From NCBI GenBank assembly GCA_937925845.1, contig CALAML010000066.1, forward strand, positions 1 through 43,139: 43,139 bases of DNA, read 5' to 3'. Each line of letters begins with the position of its first letter. Position 1 is the stretch's first letter. Below, one piece after another: positions 33,801 through 41,200 of this stretch. This DNA is from an uncultured Acidimicrobiales bacterium. Lineage in GTDB: Bacteria > Actinomycetota > Acidimicrobiia > Acidimicrobiales > CALAML01. The notes under the pieces were generated by a model. It saw only the letters and a program-made list of their open reading frames with translations, did no database searches and was not told the DNA's origin. The translations under genes were made by a program, and so were the position numbers.

Positions 33801-34970
33801 CCCCATCATCACCGCGGCCGCGGGAAGAGCAAAGAGCAGCAGAACGCCGAAGCCGCGGCGGTACCTGTCGGCGAAGGCGCCCGCTGATTCGCGGAGGCGG
33901 GCCAGCGTTGGCATGGTGGCCGTGGCCAGTGGTTTGGAGGTGAGGGCCACCGGCAGGTTAAAGAAGTTGAGAGCCACGAGGAAAAGGGTCTGGCCACCGG
34001 TGATAAGGCCGGCCGCTACCAGGAACGAAACCAGGCGGGCGGTGTTGAGCGCCGCGTAGCCGGCCGATGGTAGAGCCAGTCGGACGATGTTTCGCACCTC
34101 CGGATCTCGCCACCCCGGCCGCGGGAAGAGGGCAACACCGCAGCGGGCAGCACCAAACCATTGAAGGGCGGCGTGGACCGCAACTGCCGCGGTGGTGCCG
34201 AGGCCGAGGAAGACGACCTGGTCGGTGCCTACTCCGGCGACCGACTCAATTCCGGTCCCGAACCGGCCAGCCCAGATGCCGAGCACTGCGATGATCATCA
34301 GGTTTTCCACCACCGGGGCCCCCGCCGCCAAGGCGAATCGTCCGGTTGCGTTTTGGGCCGCAGCCCCGGTGGCGGCGATGGCGTAGAACACCACCTGGGG
34401 CATCAGCAGTGCCAGTAGGGGCCATCCGAGCCGGAGCAGTTCGGAGGCCTGGGCGGCATCGCTCACACCGACGGTGAACAACCGGACCACCAGGGCACCG
34501 GCGGCCACGATGACCGCCACCACCACAATGGCCAGCCCGATGACCAGGGTGAGGAAGCCACCCGCGATGCGACGCATGCCGGCGACGTCACCCTGGTCGA
34601 GGTGCCGCACCAACGGCGGGACCAACAACGCGGTGATCAGTGAACCCGTGAGAAGTTCGTGGGTGTAGTTGGGCAGGAGGTTGAGCGACTGGTAGAGGTC
34701 GCTGAAACGGTTCACACCTAAGACGGCCGCAATGGCGACGACCCGGGCGAAGCCGGTGATGCGGCTGAGCAGGGTGAGCATGGCCACCACTGCGGTGTTC
34801 TTGGCCACCTTTTCTTCGCCGACGACCCCACTCCGGTTTGGAGCGGATGCTTCCTGGGTGGGTGCGTCTACACCACCCTCCATCAGCTCAGTCGAGACTG
34901 CGGATGACGGATGGTCATTGGAAACGGGGACGCGTGGGTCGCCGTGACGCCCGAAGATTCCTGAGCTCAT
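30843..34970 (-). CDS. three-module fusion: MurJ/Wzx-like flippase, Wzy/O-antigen ligase-like polymerase, WcaJ/WbaP-type sugar-phosphate transferase
   Basis: 1375 residues from the ATG at 34970 (MSSGIFGRHGD), with no interrupting stop. Residues about 50-570 are a MviN/MurJ-type polytopic flippase (KNTAVVAMLTLLSRITGFAR, many helices). About 587-633 is a run of pentapeptide repeats (A-D-[VL]-S-x). About 650-1125 is a polytopic O-antigen ligase/Wzy module with ALGVRP and the following IESGFVWLVWVGG. A Pro/Thr-rich linker precedes about 1170-1375, a polyprenyl-phosphate sugar transferase with FKRTLDIVVSA, YKFRTM, TSLDELPQ and GPRPC motifs. One chain would therefore start the lipid-linked unit, flip it and polymerise it. 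The gene lies between the Wzz-like and GT4 genes. Confidence 0.88.
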   Translation of the reverse strand: MSSGIFGRHGDPRVPVSNDHPSSAVSTELMEGGVDAPTQEASAPNRSGVVGEEKVAKNTAVVAMLTLLSRITGFARVVAIAAVLGVNRFSDLYQSLNLLPNYTHELLTGSLITALLVPPLVRHLDQGDVAGMRRIAGGFLTLVIGLAIVVVAVIVAAGALVVRLFTVGVSDAAQASELLRLGWPLLALLMPQVVFYAIAATGAAAQNATGRFALAAGAPVVENLMIIAVLGIWAGRFGTGIESVAGVGTDQVVFLGLGTTAAVAVHAALQWFGAARCGVALFPRPGWRDPEVRNIVRLALPSAGYAALNTARLVSFLVAAGLITGGQTLFLVALNFFNLPVALTSKPLATATMPTLARLRESAGAFADRYRRGFGVLLLFALPAAAVMMGLARPIATMGLWGDATSAESITLLAAAVAAVALAVPGESVFIFSTSAAYAKLDARSPFRAMAIRLGVSVIAVGLVAVAFQADVIDGWRVLLGLGLAMALADTVGAAYLARRVTEGTGGLLSAALPPLGIGLAVVAVAGWSAGLAEDVFGLSRLVATLALVGGGLASMAAITGLTAARGGNELREFIRPGRTIIDLDRLDLSTADVSGADVRGADVSSTDLSTADVSGADASSADLSTADLSTAQPSRHSVARPATPSPERRRAERPLGDAGDLPPTGIARRLDSRLTTLAGFAALAGLGLLAAVAIVLAGPAAPVVPAVLAGLVLVGLVAWKPEIGPLILLASTPLIVGLTRGSVLPVLRINEAILFAVAGGVGLRISIDLVQGRRFRLATPPDRLDWAIGAVVLAGSALPLMVRFGRGLDISLDDITQAFIFAKFGLLYFVVRAVIRTQSHVRRALTVSIAASIPVALLALAQSMQVPGVAEFLGPWLDQPPEVYIGRGAGTIGNSIALGDVMAVHLAIAMMALLRHRDAVVHETRATQRRALILGVATAIFVIGALGSGQFSGFAAAGVAVVAAALAARRPRLLLALPAATMIAGIGLWPVISRRLDGFNTSSGLPQSWQARIDNLNEFFLPVLGRDFNWALGVRPDTSVDNPDEILGETFIESGFVWLVWVGGLVLLAAFVFLMFTAGQRFLTAARARDPWLGAVGAGGLAATGFIGLLTITDPHLTLRGIADVYFPLMAMALVAAAAPSTRTKPTPSMSAPAVTATAAPEQSLGYARYSLAGRFFKRTLDIVVSAFLLVFLGPLLLLLMVAVRLTSAGPAFFRQTRIGFAEQPFTIYKFRTMRVDGDDGEHRRFVQGMLRDEDESGEYKMTEDPRITRLGRFLRRTSLDELPQLVNVLAGEMSLVGPRPCIEYEARLYRAEHRLRAASVPGMTGLWQVEGRSEIHMLDALELDIEYVRTCSITSDLGILLRTVKVVLRGSGV
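33075..33215 (-). repeat. in-frame pentapeptide-repeat linker (15-bp DNA repeats)
   Basis: About nine tandem 15-bp units within the fusion gene encode STADV, SGADV, RGADV, SSTDL, STADV, SGADA, SSADL, STADL and similar. This matches the A-[DN]-[LV]-x-x consensus of pentapeptide-repeat proteins, which form right-handed beta-helices. At this length only about two helical turns would form. The DNA units are nearly identical, so length variation between strains by slippage is expected. Confidence 0.75.
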
Positions 34971-34986
34971 CGAGAGCCGACGGGTC

Positions 34987-36132
34987 TCAGCGGGACCGGA
35001 ACTGAAGGGCGGCGAACAGCCAGGTGCCCGCCAAGAGCAGGCCGACGGCCAGGCCCAGGGCCAGGCTGCGAAGCGGCTTGGGCGACACCGGCTCATCGCT
35101 GGCGAAGGGTTCGCTCAGCAGAGAGGCGGAAACCTGCAGTCCATCGGGTTCCAGCGACTCGAGGAGCCGGAGCTGGGTATCGAGGTCACGGACGATCTCG
35201 TCGTAGCGCGACCCTGCGGCCACCCGATTACGATCGAGTTCGGCGACCCGCTCGGTGTATTCGGCTGCGGTCAGCCCATCGAAGGTGGCGGTGTCTTTGG
35301 CGGTCTGGGCCGCGGCGATGCCGTCTTGGGCCGAAAGCCGTCGCGACTGAAGATCGGAGATAGTCCCTTCAAGATCGGCTCGACGCTGCGCATCGGGGTC
35401 TTCGACCACTTGGTCGGCGAGGTAGGCGTCGGCCAGTAGTGCGACCTGTCGCCGCGCTGTCCGGGGGCTTTCGTTTTCAACTTTGAAACGGGACACGGTG
35501 CTTGTCGCCCCGGTGTCGGACACGACGATCTCGATATTTCGTCGACTGATGAAGTCGTCCACGGTTATGTCGTATCGATCGGCGACCACCGCGGCCAGTT
35601 CGCGCCGCTCCGCATCGATTTTGGCGTTGGCCATCACCCGATCAACGTCGCCGAACTGCGCGTCGGTAATCTCGTGCATCACATCGACCTCAGCGACAAA
35701 AACCTCGTCCTGGCTCGATGCCAAGAAGTAGGCGAAGATGGCCGGAAGAGCGACCAACAGCAGGGCCAATCCCACGATTGGCACCAGGCTGGCGCTGCGA
35801 CGCTTCTGCGCTGCGGTATCCGCAAGCACGGCGCTTGATGCCTGCTGGCGCTCAATGCCACTCATCGAATCGGACCGATCCGGCACCGCGGCCTCGGATG
35901 ACCCACCGTTCGAGTGGACAACACGTTGATCCTCCGGCGTTGTGAATGTTTTGGAGTCGGGTTGAAGATCGGGCTTGAGGTTCGAACCGCGAGGGCCGTG
36001 CTCAGCTGTGCCGTTTGGGTCGCTACTACTTGGGCCCACACGATTCGCCCCCGTGGCGCGACCCTGCCGCCGGTCGTGTCGATTGCTCGCTTTGGTGGCT
36101 TCTGGCTTCTCACGGCGAAACGTCAAGCTCAT
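34987..36132 (-). CDS. Wzz-like chain-length determinant / polysaccharide co-polymerase
   Basis: 381 residues with a PCP layout: a long disordered cytoplasmic N-terminus (1-112), first transmembrane helix about 115-137 (LVPIVGLALLLVALPAIFAY), a large periplasm-facing region with a coiled coil (about 255-335, DLEGTISDLQSRRLSAQ... and RVAELDRNRVAAGSRYDEIV), then a second helix about 355-376 preceded by the family's proline-containing SEPFASDEPVSPKPLRSLAL. No Walker motifs or tyrosine cluster are seen, so there is no BY-kinase domain. It should set polymer length together with the polymerase module encoded just downstream, 16 bases away. Confidence 0.85.
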   Translation of the reverse strand: MSLTFRREKPEATKASNRHDRRQGRATGANRVGPSSSDPNGTAEHGPRGSNLKPDLQPDSKTFTTPEDQRVVHSNGGSSEAAVPDRSDSMSGIERQQASSAVLADTAAQKRRSASLVPIVGLALLLVALPAIFAYFLASSQDEVFVAEVDVMHEITDAQFGDVDRVMANAKIDAERRELAAVVADRYDITVDDFISRRNIEIVVSDTGATSTVSRFKVENESPRTARRQVALLADAYLADQVVEDPDAQRRADLEGTISDLQSRRLSAQDGIAAAQTAKDTATFDGLTAAEYTERVAELDRNRVAAGSRYDEIVRDLDTQLRLLESLEPDGLQVSASLLSEPFASDEPVSPKPLRSLALGLAVGLLLAGTWLFAALQFRSR

Positions 36133-36210
36133 GATTTTCCAATCCTTACATGGCGCACGGGACGCCGGTGCTCAGCCACCACAAGTGCCGGGTTGTCCTC
36201 GGTTGACGAG

Positions 36211-36240
36211 AGCCTAACAACGTTAATGATGAAGGGGCAA
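36211..36240 (-). promoter_or_regulatory. candidate promoter TTGCCC-18-TAGGCT for the polysaccharide genes
   Basis: On the minus strand TTGCCC (36235-36240), an 18-base spacer, then TAGGCT (36211-36216). It lies in a comparatively AT-rich 207-bp gap upstream of the Wzz-like gene and would give a leader of about 70 bases. It indicates that wzz, the fusion gene and the GT4 gene can be transcribed separately from the sugar-nucleotide genes. Confidence 0.45.
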
Positions 36241-36339
36241 TCGAAAGTACTGAAAAGGCACACAAGAGCTTGTAAATGCAGGAACACTAAAGAGTGGTGG
36301 TTGGGCCCGGAAGGTCCGGGGTCGAGACGTTCCTGCTGC

Positions 36340-36969
36340 TCAGGGCATCAACGGATGATCGGTCGGCACCCGTTCGGCAATGGGTGGCAGATCCGCTACC
36401 GCCCTGGCGACACGGGCCGGGTTCCCAAAAGCAACCATGCCTGGCGGCACATCCCGCGACACGACCGACCCCGAACCGATCACCGCGCCAGCGCCGATAC
36501 GGACAAAAGGTAAGAGGGTGACACCAGCGCCGATCTGGGCTCCGGCCTCGATGATTGGACCTGCCATCTTTTCAGCCGAGGCGTCATTGCCCGGATACAG
36601 GTCGTTGGCCACCGACACTCCCGGAGCGAGAAACGCATCGTCTCCAATAAAGGTGAACTGAGCGACGTAGCAGTTGGTATGGATCTTCACCCGGTCGCCG
36701 ATGACACAGCCGTAGTCGACCACGCTGTTCGACCATACGGCTACGTCGTCTCCGAGCTGGCACTCTTCGCGGATCACCACGTTGTGGCCGGTCGCCAGAC
36801 GATCTCCGGCGGTGGTGCCCGCATAGAGGACCGATCCGGTCCGGATCACCGCATCGTCACCAAGCACGAGTTCCCGCGCCTGGCAACGACCAGACAGATA
36901 GCTGAGGGCCACACCGGGGTCGGCTTGCAGGCCACTTCCAGCCCGCACCTCTCCAAGTTTTGTCGTCAC
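36340..36969 (-). CDS. left-handed beta-helix N-acetyltransferase (WbpD/WlbB-like)
   Basis: 209 residues made of hexapeptide repeats ([LIV]-G-x4) over most of its length, e.g. VIGDRVKIHTNCYVAQFTFIG and QIGAGVTLLPFVRIGAGAVIG. It ends with the typical VVSRDVPPGMVAFGNPARV. Such enzymes acetylate the 3-amino group of UDP-2-acetamido-3-amino-2,3-dideoxy-glucuronate or related sugars with acetyl-CoA. The gene overlaps the aminotransferase gene by four bases (ATGA), so substrate handover in one pathway is likely. It closes the sugar-nucleotide subset of the locus. Confidence 0.88.
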   Translation of the reverse strand: MTTKLGEVRAGSGLQADPGVALSYLSGRCQARELVLGDDAVIRTGSVLYAGTTAGDRLATGHNVVIREECQLGDDVAVWSNSVVDYGCVIGDRVKIHTNCYVAQFTFIGDDAFLAPGVSVANDLYPGNDASAEKMAGPIIEAGAQIGAGVTLLPFVRIGAGAVIGSGSVVSRDVPPGMVAFGNPARVARAVADLPPIAERVPTDHPLMP

Positions 36970-38090
36970 GGATGATGGCCGAGCTCGGCCAGCACTTCGT
37001 TGAGCGTTTGGCAGACCAGGTCGATGTCGTCGTCGGCGATGGTGGGGTACATCGGCAGCGACAGCAGCCGGGGCGTGCTCGCCTCAACCACGGGCAGCTC
37101 CGGCTGGTCCTCCAGCGACGGGTGCCGGTGACACATCTGCGGGTAGTGGATCCGCACATCGATATTGCGAGCGCCCATCGCTTCGATCACCTGGTCGCGG
37201 TCGGGTACCTGAACCACGTTGAGATGCCAGACGCTGTGGGCCTCGGGGTGCTCGCTGACCGGGACGGCCACGGAACCTGACAGCCGATCCATGAACCGGA
37301 CGTGAGCCGCCCGGCGGTCGTTGTTCCACTTATCGAGGTGGGCGAGCTTGGCCAGGAGTACGCCACCCTGGATGCCGTCCATGCGGCTGTTGCGACCCAT
37401 CAGCGGATGGACCACGTGCTCCCCATCGGCTCGTCCGTGGTTGGCGATCGATCGAACCCGTGCCGCCAGCGCCGCGTCTTTGGTCACCACCGCACCGGCG
37501 TCGCCGAAGGCACCGAGGTTCTTGCCCGGGTAGAAACTGAAGCTGGCCGCGTCACCTAACGACCCAACAACCCCGTCTCGCCAGTGGGCTCCGTGGGCCT
37601 GGGCCGCATCTTCGATCACCGCGATCCCAGCCTTGGAGGCCAAAGCGGTGATGGCGTCCATCTGACAGGGCTGGCCGTAGAGATGCACCGGGATGACAGC
37701 CGCGGTGCGACCGGTGATGGCGGGCTCGATATCGGCCGCGGTCACCAGCAACGTGTCGGCGTCAACATCAACACATACCGGGGTGGCTCCCACCGCTACG
37801 ACGGCTTCGGCGGTGGCGATGAACGTGTTTGACGGCACGATCACTTCGTCGCCGTGACCGATGTCCATCCCGCGGAGGATCAGTTCGATTGAGTCGGTTC
37901 CGTTGGCGACTCCGACCGCGTGGTCGACTCCGCAGTATTCGGCCCACGCTGCCTCGAACCGGGCCGCGTAATCACCAGCGATAAAGGCGGTGTTGTCGAC
38001 CACGTCGTGCCACACCGCATCAAACTCGGCCCGGAGATCAGCGTGGGTGGCTGAGAGGTCGAGGAAGGGAACCGCCTGCCGGGCGCTCAT
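36966..38090 (-). CDS. DegT/DnrJ/EryC1/StrS sugar aminotransferase (WbpE/WlbC-like)
   Basis: 374 residues. It has the PLP-binding lysine in FSFYPGKNLGAFGDAG (Lys190), VIEDAAQAHGA (Asp161, contacting the pyridine nitrogen), and FIAGDYAARFEAAWAEYCGV and NGTDSIEL, all family signatures. It would transfer an amino group from glutamate to the 3-keto sugar made by the adjacent dehydrogenase. It overlaps both neighbours by four bases, forming a tight three-gene unit. Confidence 0.92.
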   Translation of the reverse strand: MSARQAVPFLDLSATHADLRAEFDAVWHDVVDNTAFIAGDYAARFEAAWAEYCGVDHAVGVANGTDSIELILRGMDIGHGDEVIVPSNTFIATAEAVVAVGATPVCVDVDADTLLVTAADIEPAITGRTAAVIPVHLYGQPCQMDAITALASKAGIAVIEDAAQAHGAHWRDGVVGSLGDAASFSFYPGKNLGAFGDAGAVVTKDAALAARVRSIANHGRADGEHVVHPLMGRNSRMDGIQGGVLLAKLAHLDKWNNDRRAAHVRFMDRLSGSVAVPVSEHPEAHSVWHLNVVQVPDRDQVIEAMGARNIDVRIHYPQMCHRHPSLEDQPELPVVEASTPRLLSLPMYPTIADDDIDLVCQTLNEVLAELGHHP

Positions 38091-39172
38091 CCCGCCACCT
38101 GTGCTTCGGGTCCCACCGCGCCGTTCGTTGCTCCGGTGAGATCGATCACTGCGGACTGCCCTGGGTTCAAAAGCTCATCGAGGTGGACCGGCCGGGCCGC
38201 TTCGAGCGATCGTTGGGCCGCTTCGACTACCGCCACGACCTGGAGACCCGATTCGCCATTGGACTGCGTCGCCTGGATGCCGTCTCGAATCGACTCAACG
38301 AAGTGGGCGTCTTCGAGCGCCAGGGGCTCTTTGAAGTCAATAAACGGCGAGGTGATATCGCCGTAGCGATACGACATCGGCGCCTCGTGCATCTTCGAGT
38401 GAGTTGGGGTGACACTTCTGTCGAACAGGCGAAGTCGTTCTTCGCTCTTCACGTCGTCGTAGACCGCCATCTGCTTGGAACCCACCACGGTGACTTCGCG
38501 CACCTTCGAAGGATCGAGCCAGGAGACGTGCACGTAGGCCTCGACGTTGGACCGCTCGTATTCGAGGCGGACCATGGCCACGTCTTCGAATTCCGTGCCG
38601 GCGGAGTGATGACCCCAGGCGGTGACGGTGGTGGGCGAGTCCGACAGTAGGAAGTTTATGATCGACACGTCGTGCGGTGCCAGGTCCCAGACCACGTTCA
38701 CGTCGCTCTGGTAGAGGCCCAGGTTGAGTCGCAACGAGCGCAGGTAGTGAATGTCGCCAAGTTCCCCGTCCACGATGCGGCGCTTCAGTTCGACCACAAC
38801 GGGGTTGAACTCGAAGGTGTGACCGGCCATCAGCACCAGATTGTTGGCCGCAGCGACGTCGCACAGTTCTCTGGCATCGGCCACTGAGGTGGCCATTGGC
38901 TTCTCGATCAGGGCATGCTTGCCCGCCTGCAGAACCTTCAGCCCAAGCGAAACGTGACTCTTCGGCTTCGTGGCGATAACAACACCGTCCAATTCGTCGA
39001 GCACCTGGTCGAGGTCACCGACCGCTCGAACCATGGGGAACGCCTCGACCAATGCGTCTCGACGTTCCGGAACCGACTCGATCAGCGTAAGTTGATCAAC
39101 ATCGCCCATACCCGCGAAAACTCGTAGGTGCTTCGACCCCCAATAGCCCCCTCCGACTACGCCGATGTGCAT
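38087..39172 (-). CDS. Gfo/Idh/MocA sugar-nucleotide dehydrogenase (WbpB/WlbA-like)
   Basis: 361 residues from the ATG at 39172 (MHIGVVGGGYWGSKH), chosen over an upstream in-frame start because the Rossmann GGGYWG follows immediately and GAGGG lies upstream as a ribosome-binding site. The signature EKP is at 90-92. SDVNVVWDLAPHDVSI is the usual active-site D-x-x-x-H helix. Next to a DegT aminotransferase and a hexapeptide acetyltransferase it should oxidise C3 of UDP-GlcNAc-uronate, as WbpB does. The UDP-GlcNAc 6-dehydrogenase (WbpA) that would feed it is not in this window. Confidence 0.9.
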   Translation of the reverse strand: MHIGVVGGGYWGSKHLRVFAGMGDVDQLTLIESVPERRDALVEAFPMVRAVGDLDQVLDELDGVVIATKPKSHVSLGLKVLQAGKHALIEKPMATSVADARELCDVAAANNLVLMAGHTFEFNPVVVELKRRIVDGELGDIHYLRSLRLNLGLYQSDVNVVWDLAPHDVSIINFLLSDSPTTVTAWGHHSAGTEFEDVAMVRLEYERSNVEAYVHVSWLDPSKVREVTVVGSKQMAVYDDVKSEERLRLFDRSVTPTHSKMHEAPMSYRYGDITSPFIDFKEPLALEDAHFVESIRDGIQATQSNGESGLQVVAVVEAAQRSLEAARPVHLDELLNPGQSAVIDLTGATNGAVGPEAQVAG

Positions 39173-39289
39173 GTTGGTAAACCCTCTATGATCCGCCGGT
39201 AGCATAGCTCGCCGCGCCACGCGGACACGGTCGCCGTGAACGCGCTAGGACATTATCTTGACCACTACTCGTGAGACAAAACGACAGGC

Positions 39290-40324
39290 ATGAAAACAGG
39301 TGTAACTGCGTTTTTGGGCATCGTCATACTCGGCCTCGCCTTTTTGCTGGGTAGGGCGAGCGTCCATCGTTCGAGCGATCGTCCGATCGATGATGGACCA
39401 TCACGCACGGTGGTCATGGACCAGCGCGGTGTTGCCCTGCCTCGATGGAACCACGGCGCCTACAGTGACCCTGAACTCCTTGCTGAGTTGGACCAGCTGG
39501 TGGCGGTTGGGGTGACCCATATCGAGATGATCCCGACCTGGTACCAAACGGATCCCGAAGCGCCTCCGACGATTGAACCCGGAGTCAGCGGGCGGACCCC
39601 GAGCGACGCGTCGATGCGTGTAGCCATCGATGCCGCCCACGAACGCGGACTCAACGTGGTGATGAAACCACACGTCGATCTCACCTCGGAGGCGCCCCGA
39701 AACGAGATCGTCCCCCGGGATGAACAGGAGTGGTTCGACACCTACATCGAGATGGTGATTCAGTACGGCCGCCTCGCCGAGGAGACCGGCGTGGAGCAGT
39801 TCATCGTCGGCACCGAACTCTCAGGAACGTCCAAGGCCACGGCCAGCTGGAAGACGGTGATCGACCGTCTGCGGCGGGTCTACTCCGGTCCGGTCGGCTA
39901 TGCCGCCAACTACGACGAGTACGGTCAGGTCCGCTTCTGGGATGCCTTGGATTTCATCGGCATCGACGCGTACTGGCCGTTGTCGAACGTTCCGACTACC
40001 GACACCGATGCCCTGGTTGAAGCTTGGAAGCCGATTCGTGACGAGTTGGCGGCGCTGTCGGCTCAGTGGAACCGGCCGGTGATCTTTACCGAGGCTGGCT
40101 ACGGCAACTACGAGGGGGCCACCCAAACGCCGTACCTCGGGGCCAACGGTCCGGCCTCCGATACCGAGCAGGCCGCAGCCTACGAAGCACTACTTGTCGC
40201 CTTCGACAATCAGGACTGGTTCGGCGGCGTCTACTGGTGGATGTGGTTCGAGGCCGGAGAGGTTGGCTACTCCCCCGAGGCCAAGGCCGCCGAAGTTGTG
40301 CTTCGGAGGCACTGGACCGAGTAG
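39290..40324 (+). CDS. membrane-anchored GH113-like glycoside hydrolase
   Basis: 344 residues. An N-terminal signal anchor (5-22, VTAFLGIVILGLAFLLGR) is followed by a TIM barrel typical of GH113/clan GH-A. The acid/base Glu176 is in FIVGTELSG and the nucleophile Glu268 in VIFTEAGYG; YWWMWF near the end is the substrate-stacking strand. Known GH113 members act on beta-mannans. Located outside and divergent from the polysaccharide locus, it may trim or release the polymer made by that locus. Only a weak ribosome-binding site (CAGG) is seen. Confidence 0.83.
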   Translation: MKTGVTAFLGIVILGLAFLLGRASVHRSSDRPIDDGPSRTVVMDQRGVALPRWNHGAYSDPELLAELDQLVAVGVTHIEMIPTWYQTDPEAPPTIEPGVSGRTPSDASMRVAIDAAHERGLNVVMKPHVDLTSEAPRNEIVPRDEQEWFDTYIEMVIQYGRLAEETGVEQFIVGTELSGTSKATASWKTVIDRLRRVYSGPVGYAANYDEYGQVRFWDALDFIGIDAYWPLSNVPTTDTDALVEAWKPIRDELAALSAQWNRPVIFTEAGYGNYEGATQTPYLGANGPASDTEQAAAYEALLVAFDNQDWFGGVYWWMWFEAGEVGYSPEAKAAEVVLRRHWTE

Positions 40325-40379
40325 GCCACGCAGGGCCAAGTAGGCCAAGTGGCGAGTGAAGCAAAGACCTTGCGCTGGT

Positions 40380-41105
40380 TCAGGGAGCCATGTTGGCCCA
40401 GGCGTGGGCAACGTCGTCGGATCCGAAGATCTCCACGTCGTGGCCACCCCGGTTCCAGATGAAGGCGAGAAGGTCGGGAGCCGGTCCTCGCACCGCGGCG
40501 TCACCCTTGCCGTGTTCGTGGGTGACTACCGGTTTGCCGGAGTCGTCCGTGGTGATCATCCACTCTCCCTCTCCATCGGTGCGGTGGAGGTGGAGGCTCG
40601 CGGCCGGGTAGTCCCGGTTGGGTTTTGACGCCGAAAACTTCAGACCAACTTCGAGGTATTCGTCAATGCCGTCGGCGGACAGGTCGGAGTCAAGCACTGG
40701 TGTTTTGCCGGCCGCCAGTTGGGCGTCCCAAAGGTGGACGGCGGTTTCGTGGGCAACGCGGCGGTGGAAAAAGCCGACGGTTTGGTTTGGTGTCCAGTTC
40801 CACGCCGGCGCGGCAGGGTCGGCGTCGACCATCGAGGTCATCAACGCTTTGAATCGGGCGGTCGTCCACTCGATCACACCGTCTCGACCCTCTGGTGGAG
40901 CATCGCCTCGGCCCGGTGACGGCTCAGTGGATTGGGCCACGACCTGGCCGTCCATGAAGGCGTAGACCCCTCCGAGGTGCTTGACGAGACCGGTCATATC
41001 CCAGTCCGGACATGCGGCGATCGGCGCGTCGGGGTGGGCTCCGGCCAAGTCGAGAAGGGCCATTGCGTCGCGTTGTACGTGGGCCAGGAAGTCGATTTCG
41101 GTCAT
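40380..41105 (-). CDS. mycothiol-dependent maleylpyruvate isomerase-family protein (MDMPI)
   Basis: 241 residues. The N-terminal DinB-like four-helix bundle carries the metal-binding histidines, in TGLVKHLGG and the RRVAHETAVHLWDAQ helix (HxxxH, then D). The C-terminal SCP2-like part has WMITTDDSGKPVV and LLAFIWNRGG. The family is diverse and mostly uncharacterised; members use mycothiol for isomerisation or detoxification. This is a marker of an actinobacterium. It is monocistronic and convergent with the GH113 gene (55 bases between stops). Confidence 0.9.
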   Translation of the reverse strand: MTEIDFLAHVQRDAMALLDLAGAHPDAPIAACPDWDMTGLVKHLGGVYAFMDGQVVAQSTEPSPGRGDAPPEGRDGVIEWTTARFKALMTSMVDADPAAPAWNWTPNQTVGFFHRRVAHETAVHLWDAQLAAGKTPVLDSDLSADGIDEYLEVGLKFSASKPNRDYPAASLHLHRTDGEGEWMITTDDSGKPVVTHEHGKGDAAVRGPAPDLLAFIWNRGGHDVEIFGSDDVAHAWANMAP

Positions 41106-41128
41106 GGCTGAAGTCTAATCGTCGTCGG

Positions 41129-41170
41129 ATTGCGCCGAGCGGGCCTCGAATTGCGCTGAGCGGGCCTCAA
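41129..41170 (+). repeat. 21-bp tandem duplication
   Basis: A 21-bp unit starting ATTGCGC and containing GAGCGGGCCTC occurs at 41129-41149 and 41150-41170 with a few mismatches. It lies between the divergent MDMPI and CAP-domain genes and is unrelated to the other families in the window. Confidence 0.6.
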
Positions 41171-41200
41171 TTTTTGGCCTTTTTGGCCGAACGAGTACTT

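Noticed and set aside
41012..41200. N-terminal extension of the CAP/RTX protein
   Set aside because: It overlaps the divergent MDMPI gene, is Arg-rich, includes a tandem duplication, and would bury the signal peptide.
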